Shown: positions 26,644-36,148 of the stretch, in pieces
Position numbering within the stretch: the first letter of the stretch is position 1
Layout: each line of letters starts with the position of its first letter
NCBI GenBank assembly: GCA_022870745.1
Contig: CP085323.1
Location: 5,146,001 to 5,210,000, forward strand
DNA: 64,000 bases
Direction: 5' to 3'
Origin: Silvibacterium acidisoli
Lineage (GTDB): Bacteria > Acidobacteriota > Terriglobia > Terriglobales > Acidobacteriaceae
The notes under the pieces: generated by a model
What the model saw: only the letters and a program-made list of their open reading frames with translations
What the model was told of the DNA's origin: nothing
The model's database searches: none
Translations under genes and position numbers: made by a program

Positions 26644-29151
26644 TCATGCCTTCCCCATCGCCGGATCGGTGAAGCTTTCGCTGCCGGTTTCCTCTTTGCC
26701 CGCATAGCGTTGTTCATAGCTGTCAGCGCCAGAGACACGCACTCGCAGATCGTACCAACCAAAGCTTGGCCCCAGGTTGAGGGCGAGGTCCGAAGAACTT
26801 TGAGCTCCAACCTTAACGGTGCGAACTTTGCTGCCATAGGACAGATCTTCAACCGTCACCGTCAACGGTTGCGAGCTATCCCCGTTCACAAGCCTTAATG
26901 ATGATCTTCCAGATGTACTTAGAAGGCTTATGGCCAATTTGGGATCGTTGGAGCTTCCATGAAATTCGCGGAAGAAACCATTCGGACCGTAAACGCACAG
27001 ATGATAGGTTTCCGAATCGAAAAGCCTGAGCGGAAATAAATCCGTGACCTTGTCTCCGGCAGAGACGGCATAGTCCCATGCGCGTCCCGTTTCAAATGCA
27101 TCCTTGCCGGCCATTTGCACTCGTCCAGGCGTATATACGCGGAACGGCGCGCCAGCCGCTCGCTTACCGAAAAGCTCACGTCCGGCTGCAAACTCGATCC
27201 TGAATGCGCGTTTGTCTTCAGTGAGGCATCCATTCGCTGTCAGCTGGTAGGGCAACGAAGATGCAGGCCTCACGCCGGCTTCCTGCCTTGGCAATCGCGA
27301 ACAGCTTCGCGTTGACATGCGTGCATGATGGATCTCTTCCTGAGTCAACGGCTCCATTCCGCCAGGCATCGGCTTGAATTTCGCTGCATCGATCGATGTC
27401 AGGAATGGATTGCGCTGCACCGGCTCAGGTAAACGTGAAGTCTGCCCGTCCCATGGCCTGAACGCAGATGTTAAATCGCCGCATACGGTACGCCGCCAGG
27501 CACTAATGTTTGTTTCGCGAATGGGCTGACCCGTCTTGTGGCTCAGGAAAACTTCAGTGAATTGCAGAAGCGATGTGTGATCGAAAACCTGCGAACAAAC
27601 GTATCCGCCGCGGCTCCACGGAGATGCGACCACAAGCGGAGTGCGAAATCCCAAACCGATTGGCCCCGGTTTTCCAGGCCACTCCGGCTCTTTCTGCCGG
27701 ATCGCGTCCATCTGCTCCGCGGAAACATATTCGACTGAAGGATCGATTCCTGCGGAGACCTTTCCCGTATCTGTGCGGCCCGGCTGAGGTGGCACGAAGG
27801 GCGGGATGTGATCGAAATAACCATCATTCTCGTCATAGCAGAGGATGAAGATGGTCTTCTTCCAGACCTCCGGGTTGCGCGTCAAAATATCGAGCGCCTC
27901 AGAGACATACCAAGCGCCGAACCATGCTGAAGACGGATGATCGGAAAATGCCTCAGGAGCGACGATCCATGAAACAGCCGGCAGCTTTCCGTTCTGCACA
28001 TCCTGACGGAACTCGTGGAACACGTCGCCTTTGGGAACTTTCATCGAATGCTCTACCCCATCCCCGCGATAAGGCAATGACGTAAGCGTGCGAAAGTCCG
28101 GATCTCCCTCGTTTGTGCTGAATGCCTTGCGATGCAGATTTTGTTCATGCTCTGGCAGTGCAGCAAAGGCAGCATCGGTCCAGTTGTCCAGATCGCGCCG
28201 CACCTTATCCAATTCCTTTCGCGTCTCCGCGACCTGCTTCTCTGTCTCTGCGCTGTGGGGCTCGCTATCAAGCTGCTTGAGTCTGGACTCTAGCGAGACT
28301 TGTTTCTCCGCAAGCCAACGCCGGTGCGAGGGAGCAAATCGCACATGGTAGTGCGTGAAATACTCCAATGGATTGTCGTCGAAATTCGACAGCCATTTGT
28401 CCTCGTCCTCGCTCAGGCCAGATGGCAGGCTCAACTCGTTCTGATAGATCCGCCAGGAAATCCCCTGCCGTTCGAGCCGGTCGGGAAAGGTCGTCCATTC
28501 GAGTGGCTTGTCGTAATCCATGTCATCGTTGCGCACGTACGCGAAAGATCCGATCGATTGCTCAGCACGCACCGTTCCCGTCCACATATGGAGCCGGTTT
28601 GGCTCAGTGGCCGTAAGCGATGAACTGAAATTCTGGTCGCATACCGTGAAGGCGTCCGCCAGCGCATAGTAAAACGGCAGGTCTTCGCGGTTGTAGTAGC
28701 CCATCGTCAACGGCAGATTTGCGTACTTAGGCTCGGAGGATGCCTTGGCGTGGATCCAGCGATCGTAGCGTCCGTCATTACGCGCTTCATCCGAGTTCTC
28801 CCATCCGTGCGGCAGAGATCCCAGCCAGGTTGCGCTGCTGTTGCGAATATCGAAACGGAATGGCGCGTGAACTGTCCCCGAGGCGCTCGCCTGCAGCCAT
28901 ACCGGATCGCCGCTGGGCAACGTCACCGCACGTGGATCGTTGTAGCCTCGGACCCCTCGCAGCGTTCCGTAGAGGTGATCAAAGGAGCGATTTTCCTGCA
29001 TGAGAATGACGATGTGTTCCGCATCCAGATACGTTGACTGCGGTTCTGGATCGATCGACGCAGCCCGCGTTATCGCCGGCAGCAGCTGTTGGCCGAAGCC
29101 GCCCGCGGCCAGCAGGGAGGCCAGCTTCATAAAATCGCGTCGTGATTGCAT
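26644..29151 (-). CDS. Tat-exported phosphocholine-type phospholipase C
   Basis: This 835-residue enzyme of the PlcN/PlcH (AcpA-superfamily) type has a Tat signal (SRRDFMKLASLLAAGG), metal-site and nucleophile region HIVILMQENRSFDHLYG, and NFSSSLTATEPNRLHMWTG, FILCYDENDGYFDHIPP and SPWSRGGYVCSQVFDHTSLLQF. Two C-terminal DUF756 domains follow (about 640-820). Such enzymes cleave phospholipids at the glycerol side of phosphorus, freeing the phospho-headgroup in the periplasm or outside. It lies 126 bases after a TonB receptor gene on the same strand. Acting on a phosphonolipid it would release the free aminophosphonate, which fits the genes to the right (inference). Confidence 0.92.
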   Translation of the reverse strand: MQSRRDFMKLASLLAAGGFGQQLLPAITRAASIDPEPQSTYLDAEHIVILMQENRSFDHLYGTLRGVRGYNDPRAVTLPSGDPVWLQASASGTVHAPFRFDIRNSSATWLGSLPHGWENSDEARNDGRYDRWIHAKASSEPKYANLPLTMGYYNREDLPFYYALADAFTVCDQNFSSSLTATEPNRLHMWTGTVRAEQSIGSFAYVRNDDMDYDKPLEWTTFPDRLERQGISWRIYQNELSLPSGLSEDEDKWLSNFDDNPLEYFTHYHVRFAPSHRRWLAEKQVSLESRLKQLDSEPHSAETEKQVAETRKELDKVRRDLDNWTDAAFAALPEHEQNLHRKAFSTNEGDPDFRTLTSLPYRGDGVEHSMKVPKGDVFHEFRQDVQNGKLPAVSWIVAPEAFSDHPSSAWFGAWYVSEALDILTRNPEVWKKTIFILCYDENDGYFDHIPPFVPPQPGRTDTGKVSAGIDPSVEYVSAEQMDAIRQKEPEWPGKPGPIGLGFRTPLVVASPWSRGGYVCSQVFDHTSLLQFTEVFLSHKTGQPIRETNISAWRRTVCGDLTSAFRPWDGQTSRLPEPVQRNPFLTSIDAAKFKPMPGGMEPLTQEEIHHARMSTRSCSRLPRQEAGVRPASSLPYQLTANGCLTEDKRAFRIEFAAGRELFGKRAAGAPFRVYTPGRVQMAGKDAFETGRAWDYAVSAGDKVTDLFPLRLFDSETYHLCVYGPNGFFREFHGSSNDPKLAISLLSTSGRSSLRLVNGDSSQPLTVTVEDLSYGSKVRTVKVGAQSSSDLALNLGPSFGWYDLRVRVSGADSYEQRYAGKEETGSESFTDPAMGKA

Positions 29152-29277
29152 GTCCCTATCCTATGTCTCAATTTGAATATGAATGGGCTCGCGCGATTGG
29201 TTCCTTTGGCGAGCCCCACAAAGACAGCAGTGAATTTTCACCCACTCGTCCTTGATCAACGGTTTGCCGGTGAAGAA

Positions 29278-32200
29278 CTAAAAGTCCAGGCGTGCGGCGA
29301 TCTGACCGGCACGGCCGCCGAGGCCCGCCGTGACAACGCCGAAACTTGCACTCGACAGGTTCAGATTGAGGTTGTTTTCATTCAGGTTCGTATGATTGGT
29401 CACGTTGGTAAAGCTTGCCTCTACACGAAGCTTGAAACGTTCGTCGACCGTGAAGACTTTCGCGAGGCCGCTGTTCAGCTGGATATATCCGGGGCCCTGC
29501 ACAGTGCCGATTCCGCTGTTGCCGAAGCGGCCGATAGGAAGAGCCGGACCATAGGTGGAGACAGGTGTTCCATTCGGGTTGAAGCCAGCGCCTGTATTGC
29601 AGGCCTCACCGGGTTTCCAGGCTGACCAGCCGGGGCAGGCGAACGCCAGCGGGTTGATCCAGCCGGAGCGGCCCTGATGTTCCGGCTTCCAGTTCGTGCT
29701 CGTCACGCGATCCGGATGCTGTGAGGCATCGGTGGGAACCCAACCCGCTACAGTCGTGGCAAGTCCCGATCCTGTACCAGACGGATCGGTTTGTCCACCA
29801 GCGAAGGTGGGCGTGAGATAGGCGCCCGTCTGCCAGATAAAGATGTTGCTCAACTGCCAGCCCCCAACGAGGGCATCCACAGCATGCGGCATATTCGCAC
29901 CGAACTGACGGCCACGCCCAACGGGAAGCTGGTAGATCGAAGTGGTAAGCCAGTGCAGGCGACGTGGACCTGGCGTGTTGCCGTAGTCGAGTGACTTGTC
30001 GAATACCCAGGAGGCAAAATCGCCGCCCCCGCGCTCGCCCGAGTACTGGGTGTCAGATGCTCCAGTGTTGTTGGAAAGAGCCCGGGCATAGGTGAATGTC
30101 GAATTGAATTGAAGCCCCTGCGCCATCTGATGTTGCGCTTCAATCTCCAGGGCGTGGTAGCTGGCAGTTGCCTGCGAACCGTAATTCATCAGGACGCCCC
30201 AGTTCGGGAATCTGCGCGCGCTCAACGGCTGGTTGTAAGCCGAAACCGATTTCGAAAGCGGCAAGGTGTTTTCATCCTGCTTCAAATTGAGGTGTGACGT
30301 CTGCGAGCCGTTATAAGTAGCGCGAATTCCGTAGCCACGGCCCAGATCGTGTTCGACTGTCAATGCCCATTGCGCTGTTTCCGCGTCGTGATAGTGAATG
30401 TCAATGCTGGCATTGAATTCGTTCGTACCGTAGCAGTTGGTGCAGCCGCTCGTTCCCGAGCCATAGCCGATCGCTGGCCACTCGAACAGGGGCTGGCCAG
30501 TGTCGGGATTGACGGCATTCGTATAAGCCGATGAGTTGCCCTGAACCGTTCCCGTCAGAGAATGGAAGGTCTGTCCCATGACTGTTACGTTATATAAGCC
30601 GAAGCCAGAGCGTACTACCCATTTGCCATCATCCGTCAGGCGATAGGCCAGGCCCACACGAGGCAGAATCCGGTCCTTGTCGACATAACGCAACCCCCTG
30701 GGCAAACCGGCCTCAGTATTGGAGACAACCGGCATACAAGGTGCGCCATTCACAACCGAGTCATTGGTCGTGTGAATGCCATCCGCATCGCAGGCGTTTG
30801 AGGATTGAAGAGTGCTTACTGACAGAAGGTTCGGCTGCGGGAAGGTGGGATAAATAACCCTGGCCGACTGCGGAACGCTGTAATCCATGTTGGCGTAGAA
30901 GCCATTCTTGTCGTAGAAGGCCGGGCGGTATTCGTAGCGCACGCCGTAATCTACGGACAATCTCGGTGTTACGCGCCAGTGATCCTCGGCATATACGTGA
31001 TACTCCGCCGTAGTGCCGTCGATATCACCCTCGGCCGTGTCGTAGGTTGTGTTGTTCGGGACGCCAGTCAGGAAGTCGGCGAAATCGACCCCGGTAAAGG
31101 TACCGACAGCGTTGCCGGCGTTGCTGAAATAGAAGTTGCCGTAATTATCTCCGTTGGTGATGCCGGTTGCTCCGATATAGGTGTAGGAGCGAACATCCCC
31201 ACCGAACTTCATGGCATGTGTCCCTTTCGTCCAGGACAGGCTCTCGTTATACGAATAGGTATTGTCGATGTCGGAATCGTTGAGTCGTCCGGATGGCGGC
31301 GAGCTGATGTTGGTGAACGAAAGGTACGGGAAGCCGTTGTACCAGAGGTCATTTAGCGCCGTAAGACCAAGTCCCTGCGTGAAGGCCATTCCATTGAACG
31401 GATTCGCATCGCCGTTGGTCCAGCGTGTAAAACCGAAAGTAAAGACATTGATCAAGTCGGGTTTGATCGTCCAGCTCAGACTCGTAACGAGATTTGAGGA
31501 ATCATAAACATTCGTGCTGGGATCGAAGGTGAGGTTGTAGGCACTGGTGCTCGGAAAGTTGTAATAACTGTAGCGGCCCCACAGCAGGACTTTCTGATTT
31601 GTGCCGAAGTATTTATCACCACGCACATCAACCTGGTTGGAATGCGTCGGCTCGGGTACGTTCGCGTAGTAGTTCGCTGATTCGCCATTCACGTAGGCGC
31701 TCGTGGGAACGGTACCGCCGCCGGTCAGCGTTGCCGCGGTATTGGGATCGGGATAGAACTGCAGAAACTTCTGCGCAATGGGGCTTAAGGCATTAGCTGG
31801 AATGGTGTTGCCCCAGCTTTGACCAGTATTCGGATCGGTCAGACCGGTGTACGTGGCCGAAGGATTGGAGTAGCCGGAAAAATCACCGCGCTTCATCGCC
31901 GCCGTGGGCACAACTGCGGACATGGTCACGTCTTGAGGGAGACGGAAGCCTTCGTAATCGACAAAGAAGAAGCTCTTGTTGTGTCCGTCATACAGGTGAG
32001 GAATGACCACGGGACCGCCCAGCTTCCCGCCAAAAGTGTTAGCCACAACATGCGGCCGGATGGTGGATCCAAAAGTATTGGCGTTCATGCCGGAGTTCTG
32101 GTGATAGATCCATCCGGAACCATGCAGCGTATTCGCGCCTGCCTTACTGGTGACCGATACCTGAGCAGGGTCGCCAAATTCCGCCGGCGCCAATACGCCT

Positions 32201-32886
32201 GTAAGTTGAATCGAAGCTACATCGTCAGCGCTGGGAAACAGGACAGGATTACCGCTGCTCCCGACCTGGATATTCGTGATGCCGTCCACCGTCATATCCG
32301 ATGTGAACGGCAGGTTACCTTCCACTGAATAAGCGCCCTGATCGGCCTGCACGCCGGGCATAGCAGACATCGCGCCAAGAACTGACGTACCTGCGGCACT
32401 GGCGCGGAAGTTCGTCGGAAGATCGATCACATCGTTATAGTTAAAGGTTGTCGTGATGGCGGGCGTCTCCGTCTGGATCGCACCGGTGTTTTCTCCGGCT
32501 ACATTCACGGTGACCTGGGCGCTCCCGACAACCAGCTTCGCATCGACACGCAGGGTCTGCAGGGTCGCAAGCTGAAGTCCGGTTGTAGACCACTTTTCGA
32601 AGCCCTTTGCCTCGACTACAACCATGTAATGGTCCGCGTCCGCATCCAGGAACTGGTAGTCACCGACTCCGCTGCTCGTTGTCGTACGAACAACTCCCTT
32701 GTCCGTGTCAGTCAGCGTCACACTGGCACCGGGCACCACGGCGCCATTGCCATCCGTCACCGTGCCGACGATCGCTCCGTGTACAGCTTGCGCGGCAGCT
32801 GGAAAAACCACCGACATCAGACTCAGCAAAAGGCATACGGGAAGAAAGACGTACCTGCAGCGATTGAAATTCCTATGAACGTTCAT
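29278..32886 (-). CDS. Oar-like TonB-dependent receptor
   Basis: This 1202-residue outer-membrane receptor has a signal peptide (cleavage near PAAAQA), a carboxypeptidase-regulatory-like domain at about 38-120 (GAIVGTVTDGNGAVVPGASV), a plug region with SVEGNLPFTSDMTVDGITN, and a barrel ending in an aromatic residue (QIAARLDF). The ATG at 32886 (MNVHRN) is chosen over the GTG at 32901 because TGAGGT precedes it at nine bases. It is probably co-transcribed with the phospholipase C gene. The element at 32955-32972, shared with the phosphonate transporter operon, lies about 68 bases upstream. Confidence 0.92.
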   Translation of the reverse strand: MNVHRNFNRCRYVFLPVCLLLSLMSVVFPAAAQAVHGAIVGTVTDGNGAVVPGASVTLTDTDKGVVRTTTSSGVGDYQFLDADADHYMVVVEAKGFEKWSTTGLQLATLQTLRVDAKLVVGSAQVTVNVAGENTGAIQTETPAITTTFNYNDVIDLPTNFRASAAGTSVLGAMSAMPGVQADQGAYSVEGNLPFTSDMTVDGITNIQVGSSGNPVLFPSADDVASIQLTGVLAPAEFGDPAQVSVTSKAGANTLHGSGWIYHQNSGMNANTFGSTIRPHVVANTFGGKLGGPVVIPHLYDGHNKSFFFVDYEGFRLPQDVTMSAVVPTAAMKRGDFSGYSNPSATYTGLTDPNTGQSWGNTIPANALSPIAQKFLQFYPDPNTAATLTGGGTVPTSAYVNGESANYYANVPEPTHSNQVDVRGDKYFGTNQKVLLWGRYSYYNFPSTSAYNLTFDPSTNVYDSSNLVTSLSWTIKPDLINVFTFGFTRWTNGDANPFNGMAFTQGLGLTALNDLWYNGFPYLSFTNISSPPSGRLNDSDIDNTYSYNESLSWTKGTHAMKFGGDVRSYTYIGATGITNGDNYGNFYFSNAGNAVGTFTGVDFADFLTGVPNNTTYDTAEGDIDGTTAEYHVYAEDHWRVTPRLSVDYGVRYEYRPAFYDKNGFYANMDYSVPQSARVIYPTFPQPNLLSVSTLQSSNACDADGIHTTNDSVVNGAPCMPVVSNTEAGLPRGLRYVDKDRILPRVGLAYRLTDDGKWVVRSGFGLYNVTVMGQTFHSLTGTVQGNSSAYTNAVNPDTGQPLFEWPAIGYGSGTSGCTNCYGTNEFNASIDIHYHDAETAQWALTVEHDLGRGYGIRATYNGSQTSHLNLKQDENTLPLSKSVSAYNQPLSARRFPNWGVLMNYGSQATASYHALEIEAQHQMAQGLQFNSTFTYARALSNNTGASDTQYSGERGGGDFASWVFDKSLDYGNTPGPRRLHWLTTSIYQLPVGRGRQFGANMPHAVDALVGGWQLSNIFIWQTGAYLTPTFAGGQTDPSGTGSGLATTVAGWVPTDASQHPDRVTSTNWKPEHQGRSGWINPLAFACPGWSAWKPGEACNTGAGFNPNGTPVSTYGPALPIGRFGNSGIGTVQGPGYIQLNSGLAKVFTVDERFKLRVEASFTNVTNHTNLNENNLNLNLSSASFGVVTAGLGGRAGQIAARLDF

Positions 32887-32954
32887 CTTTGCTGACCTCA
32901 CCCAAATTTCGCGCTTCTGCGCCTGAGTGTCAGCCAGTTCTGCGGCATACAGAT

Positions 32955-32972
32955 ACGTTCAGCAGGTTAAGC
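32955..32972 (-). promoter_or_regulatory. 18-bp shared element upstream of TonB/phospholipase pair
   Basis: ACGTTCAGCAGGTTAAGC on the plus strand differs at one position from the element at 35926-35943. Both lie in the same orientation, shortly upstream of leftward genes. It may be a common operator or part of a promoter. Confidence 0.55.
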
Positions 32973-33121
32973 AGAGCTGGAATACACGTTCGCCGTGTGA
33001 TGGATTCATCTCGCAGACAGCTTTCTCGAGCAACAAAACTTCCCTGCTCCCGATCCGAAGACCGAATTGAATGAGAGCAGGGAGAGTCCACACAATCGTC
33101 ATGGGAGGGATGAAAGCCTTG

Positions 33122-34492
33122 TTAAAGGCTGATCGCACTTGATTGCAGGGAGGAGAAAGCTGCTTCCAGAATTTCGATCGCAGTTCGAAGATGTTCTTCC
33201 TCAATCGTCAGCGGAGGCGTGAGCACGATCGTGTTTCCCATAGAAGTTTTAAAGCTGAGTCCCCGGCTGAGCGCCGCATAAAGAATCTGCTCGGTCTCTG
33301 CCTCAGCGGGCGAGCCATCCGGATGCCGGAGCGTCACTGCACAGAGAAGGCCGAGGCCTCGGACATCGTGAATGATGGGATAGCGCTCGCCAAGTTCTTT
33401 CAACCGCGTGAGAAAACGCGCGCCCAGTTCGGCTGCGCGCACGCACAAGCCCTCGGATTCGATGACTTCGATGGTGGCAAGGGCCGCGGCGCACAGGATG
33501 GGATTTTTCTCATGGGTAAAGTGCCCCAGCGCCATCTCTGCGCCCACATCAAGATCCTCCCGTGCGAGCAGCGCTGCCATCGGGAGCATTCCCCCGCCCA
33601 GGCCTTTGCCGATCACCAGCATGTCCGGGACAACGTCATATTGTTCGCATGTAAACATCGAGCCCGTGCGCCCAAGTCCGTGCGGGATCTCGTCGAGTAT
33701 CAGCAACGCTCCGTAGCGATCGCATAGAGATCGAATGCGCCGCCAATAATCCATCGGCGGAATGGTCCCCGTGCTGCGTACGGTTTCTCCGATAATCGCA
33801 GCCACATCGCCTTCTCGTTCAAGTACATATTCGATATAGTCCACACACGCCAGCGTGCAGCTCTTTCCGCAGCGAAAAGGACACCGCTGCGGCTCCGGCG
33901 GAGGCACGTGCTCAGCACCCGGCATGAGCGGCCCCATGCCTCGACGGAAAAGCGCTTCACCGCCCAGCGAGATCGTATCCAGCGTGGCGCCATGAAACGA
34001 ATCCCAAAGTGAAATAGTCTTGAATCGCCCGGTCGCCAGACGAGCGAGCTTGACTGCCATGGATATGGCCTCGGCGCCCCCCGGCGCGAACAGGCATTTG
34101 TTCAGATTCCCCGGCGAGATCGAGGCCAGCTTACGCGCCAGCCCGATTGCATAGCGGTTCGTGTAACGGCGTGTACAAAATGGCAGCTCATCCATCGCTT
34201 CCACGACCGCTGCCTTCACCTTCGGGTTTCCGAACCCGACCTGATGTACGTTGTTTCCATGGAAATCAAGGTACTTGCGGCCCTGCACATCGATCAGGAA
34301 ACTGCCTTCACATGCTTCCAGAACATTCAGGCAGGGCGACGATAACGACTGGTGCAGAAAAAAACGCGCATCCTCCTCGAGCAATGCGTGCGTGTCCGCA
34401 TCCAGATGTTCGCTTTGCCATGCCAGACGCTTTGTCGACAGATTTACATCGCCTTCGGATTGCGCAATCTCTCTGTTCTCATGGTCGTTCAT
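33122..34492 (-). CDS. pbfA: Class III PLP enzyme, PbfA-like ((R)-1-hydroxy-2-aminoethylphosphonate ammonia-lyase)
   Basis: This 456-residue fold-type I PLP enzyme has the binding lysine in VIGKGLGGGMLP (Lys296) and the pyridine-contacting Asp in LILDEIPHGLGRTG (Asp267). The N-terminal blocks LDFHGNNVHQVGFG and ELPFCTRRYTN resemble those of PbfA lyases found in phosphonate gene clusters; these turn (R)-1-hydroxy-2-aminoethylphosphonate into phosphonoacetaldehyde plus ammonia. A transaminase role is the alternative. The gene starts within the last 4 bp of the transporter gene (34489-34492). PhnX, which consumes phosphonoacetaldehyde, is encoded 5 kb to the right. Confidence 0.82.
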   Translation of the reverse strand: MNDHENREIAQSEGDVNLSTKRLAWQSEHLDADTHALLEEDARFFLHQSLSSPCLNVLEACEGSFLIDVQGRKYLDFHGNNVHQVGFGNPKVKAAVVEAMDELPFCTRRYTNRYAIGLARKLASISPGNLNKCLFAPGGAEAISMAVKLARLATGRFKTISLWDSFHGATLDTISLGGEALFRRGMGPLMPGAEHVPPPEPQRCPFRCGKSCTLACVDYIEYVLEREGDVAAIIGETVRSTGTIPPMDYWRRIRSLCDRYGALLILDEIPHGLGRTGSMFTCEQYDVVPDMLVIGKGLGGGMLPMAALLAREDLDVGAEMALGHFTHEKNPILCAAALATIEVIESEGLCVRAAELGARFLTRLKELGERYPIIHDVRGLGLLCAVTLRHPDGSPAEAETEQILYAALSRGLSFKTSMGNTIVLTPPLTIEEEHLRTAIEILEAAFSSLQSSAISL

Positions 34493-35859
34493 ACATTACT
34501 CCTCAGTTCGCCATCCATCGATACGATCGGCGGTTCACTCGTCTCCGCAACATCCGGCGGCCTGAGGTTCCATAGCGGAATCAATGTTCCGGCTGCCGCG
34601 AATCCCGCGGCGGCGAATACCAGGAACAACCGATTCCAGCCATAGTGCTCGCTGACGTAGATCACCAGGTAAGGAGAAATCAATGCCCCCAGATGCCCGA
34701 TACCGTCGATCAGCCCGGATGCGGTCGCCGCAGCTTTAGCCTGTCCAATGTCCTGCGCGGCAGCGCCGGAAAGCAACGTATCCGGACCATACGACAGCAT
34801 GCCCGCCAGTGAGATGATCATACCGGCCGCCAATGGGCTCAAGCTCGGCGCAGCCGCCAGCGTCAGGATCACCAGGCTGAATCCGCACAGCATCAGCGCT
34901 GAAATCGGTGCGCGCCGGGATTGCATCCAGTGGTCGGAGATGTATCCGGCAGCCAGCGCACCAGCGACGCCAACCAGCTCATACAAAGAAGAGAGATAAC
35001 CTGACGCGGTCAAACCGAAATGCAACCGGTTGACCATGTAATACGGCAGCCAGAACATGAGGGCATACCGGAACATCTCAAGAAAGAAATAAGCCGCGCC
35101 GATCAGCCAGATGGCACGATTGCCCAGCAGTGCAAGAACCTCGCTCCAGGCCGAATGGCTGGACGATCCTTCTGCGGCCGGGCTCGCCATCTCCGGCATA
35201 TCCGAAGAGGGCGACGCTGTTTCCGGCGTGTCCCGCACCAGCAGAAAGAATGCGACGGCCACGGCTGCCAGCACCACCGCCGGCAGAAGAAACCCACGCC
35301 GCCAGCCAAGTTCTGGAAAGAGCCAGTGTTGCGAAACAGCCCAGGTGGCAAAGGTAGTGGCGAGAAATCCGCCCAGGACATAATTCGTTCCCCACCAGGC
35401 CATCACCACGCCGCGCTGGCGGCTGCTGAACCAGCTCGCCATGATCTTGACAAGGCCTGACCACCCGGTCGATTGCCCAACTCCGTTGATGCAGGCGAAG
35501 ATCAGTAGCCAGAGAGGAGCGCCGTGAAACCCCATCAGCAGATTGCTGACGATAATCAGCACCAGGCCTGTTCCCACCACTCTGCCCGGGCCGAACCTGT
35601 CCGACAGAAAACCGCAGCCAAACTGTCCCAGCGCGTAGAGCAGGCTATAGCCAAAGACGATATTAGCCAGTTCCAGGCTTCCCAGTCCGGAAACGCTGTG
35701 CAAGGCCGGCAAAGCAATGCTCAGGTTTTTCCGGCAAAGATAAAACCCGGCGTACGTGAGCCATGTAACCGCAAAAATCTTCCGCTGGCCGCGGCTTCCT
35801 GAAATTGCCGCTTCTGGCCGTACCGATCTGCCCACTGAGTCTTTTCCCCCGCCGGTCAA
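34489..35859 (-). CDS. OPA-family (GlpT/UhpT-like) MFS transporter
   Basis: This up-to-456-residue inner-membrane transporter has about 12 hydrophobic helices. The N-terminal signature FAVTWLTYAGFYLCRKNLSIALP, loop GFLSDRFGPGRVVG and GQSTGWSGLVKIMASWF are as in organophosphate:phosphate antiporters. These import phosphate esters or phosphonates in exchange for phosphate. The frame opens with TTG at 35859; a GTG at 35835 preceded by GGGGAAAAG is an equally good start and gives 448 residues. It overlaps the PbfA-like gene by 4 bp, so its substrate is probably an aminophosphonate. Confidence 0.85.
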   Translation of the reverse strand: MTGGGKDSVGRSVRPEAAISGSRGQRKIFAVTWLTYAGFYLCRKNLSIALPALHSVSGLGSLELANIVFGYSLLYALGQFGCGFLSDRFGPGRVVGTGLVLIIVSNLLMGFHGAPLWLLIFACINGVGQSTGWSGLVKIMASWFSSRQRGVVMAWWGTNYVLGGFLATTFATWAVSQHWLFPELGWRRGFLLPAVVLAAVAVAFFLLVRDTPETASPSSDMPEMASPAAEGSSSHSAWSEVLALLGNRAIWLIGAAYFFLEMFRYALMFWLPYYMVNRLHFGLTASGYLSSLYELVGVAGALAAGYISDHWMQSRRAPISALMLCGFSLVILTLAAAPSLSPLAAGMIISLAGMLSYGPDTLLSGAAAQDIGQAKAAATASGLIDGIGHLGALISPYLVIYVSEHYGWNRLFLVFAAAGFAAAGTLIPLWNLRPPDVAETSEPPIVSMDGELRSNV

Positions 35860-36148
35860 ACCCCAAATGTATCTGGACCGGATTACAACAGCTTCCAGCT
35901 TCAGGCGCAGACGCCGAACATAGAAACGTTCGGCAGGTTAAGCCGCAAATACTTCAACAGTTAACGGTCCTTTACGGCGCAGAAGAGGCGAATCGAATAT
36001 GAACACAATATTGCAGCACGGAAGGAGCATCGCCGTTATACGCCTGTAACACAGCGCGACATATCATACGCCTAGATCTGAGCGGCCTCTTGCTTCGGAT
36101 CAATTCACTTCCCCACTCAGGCGTTATTAAAACGAAGGAACCTTCGAG
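35860..36148. other. Divergent control region of the phosphonate genes
   Basis: This 289-bp gap separates the leftward transporter/PbfA operon from the rightward regulator/transporter/oxidase/PhnX operon. It holds the shared 18-bp element (35926-35943) and, 8 bases further right, a looser relative TTCAACAGTTAACG (35953-35966). Confidence 0.5.
35926..35943 (-). promoter_or_regulatory. 18-bp shared element upstream of OPA transporter/PbfA operon
   Basis: ACGTTCGGCAGGTTAAGC matches the element at 32955-32972 in 17 of 18 positions and has the same orientation relative to its downstream gene. It suggests common control of both operons. Confidence 0.55.
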
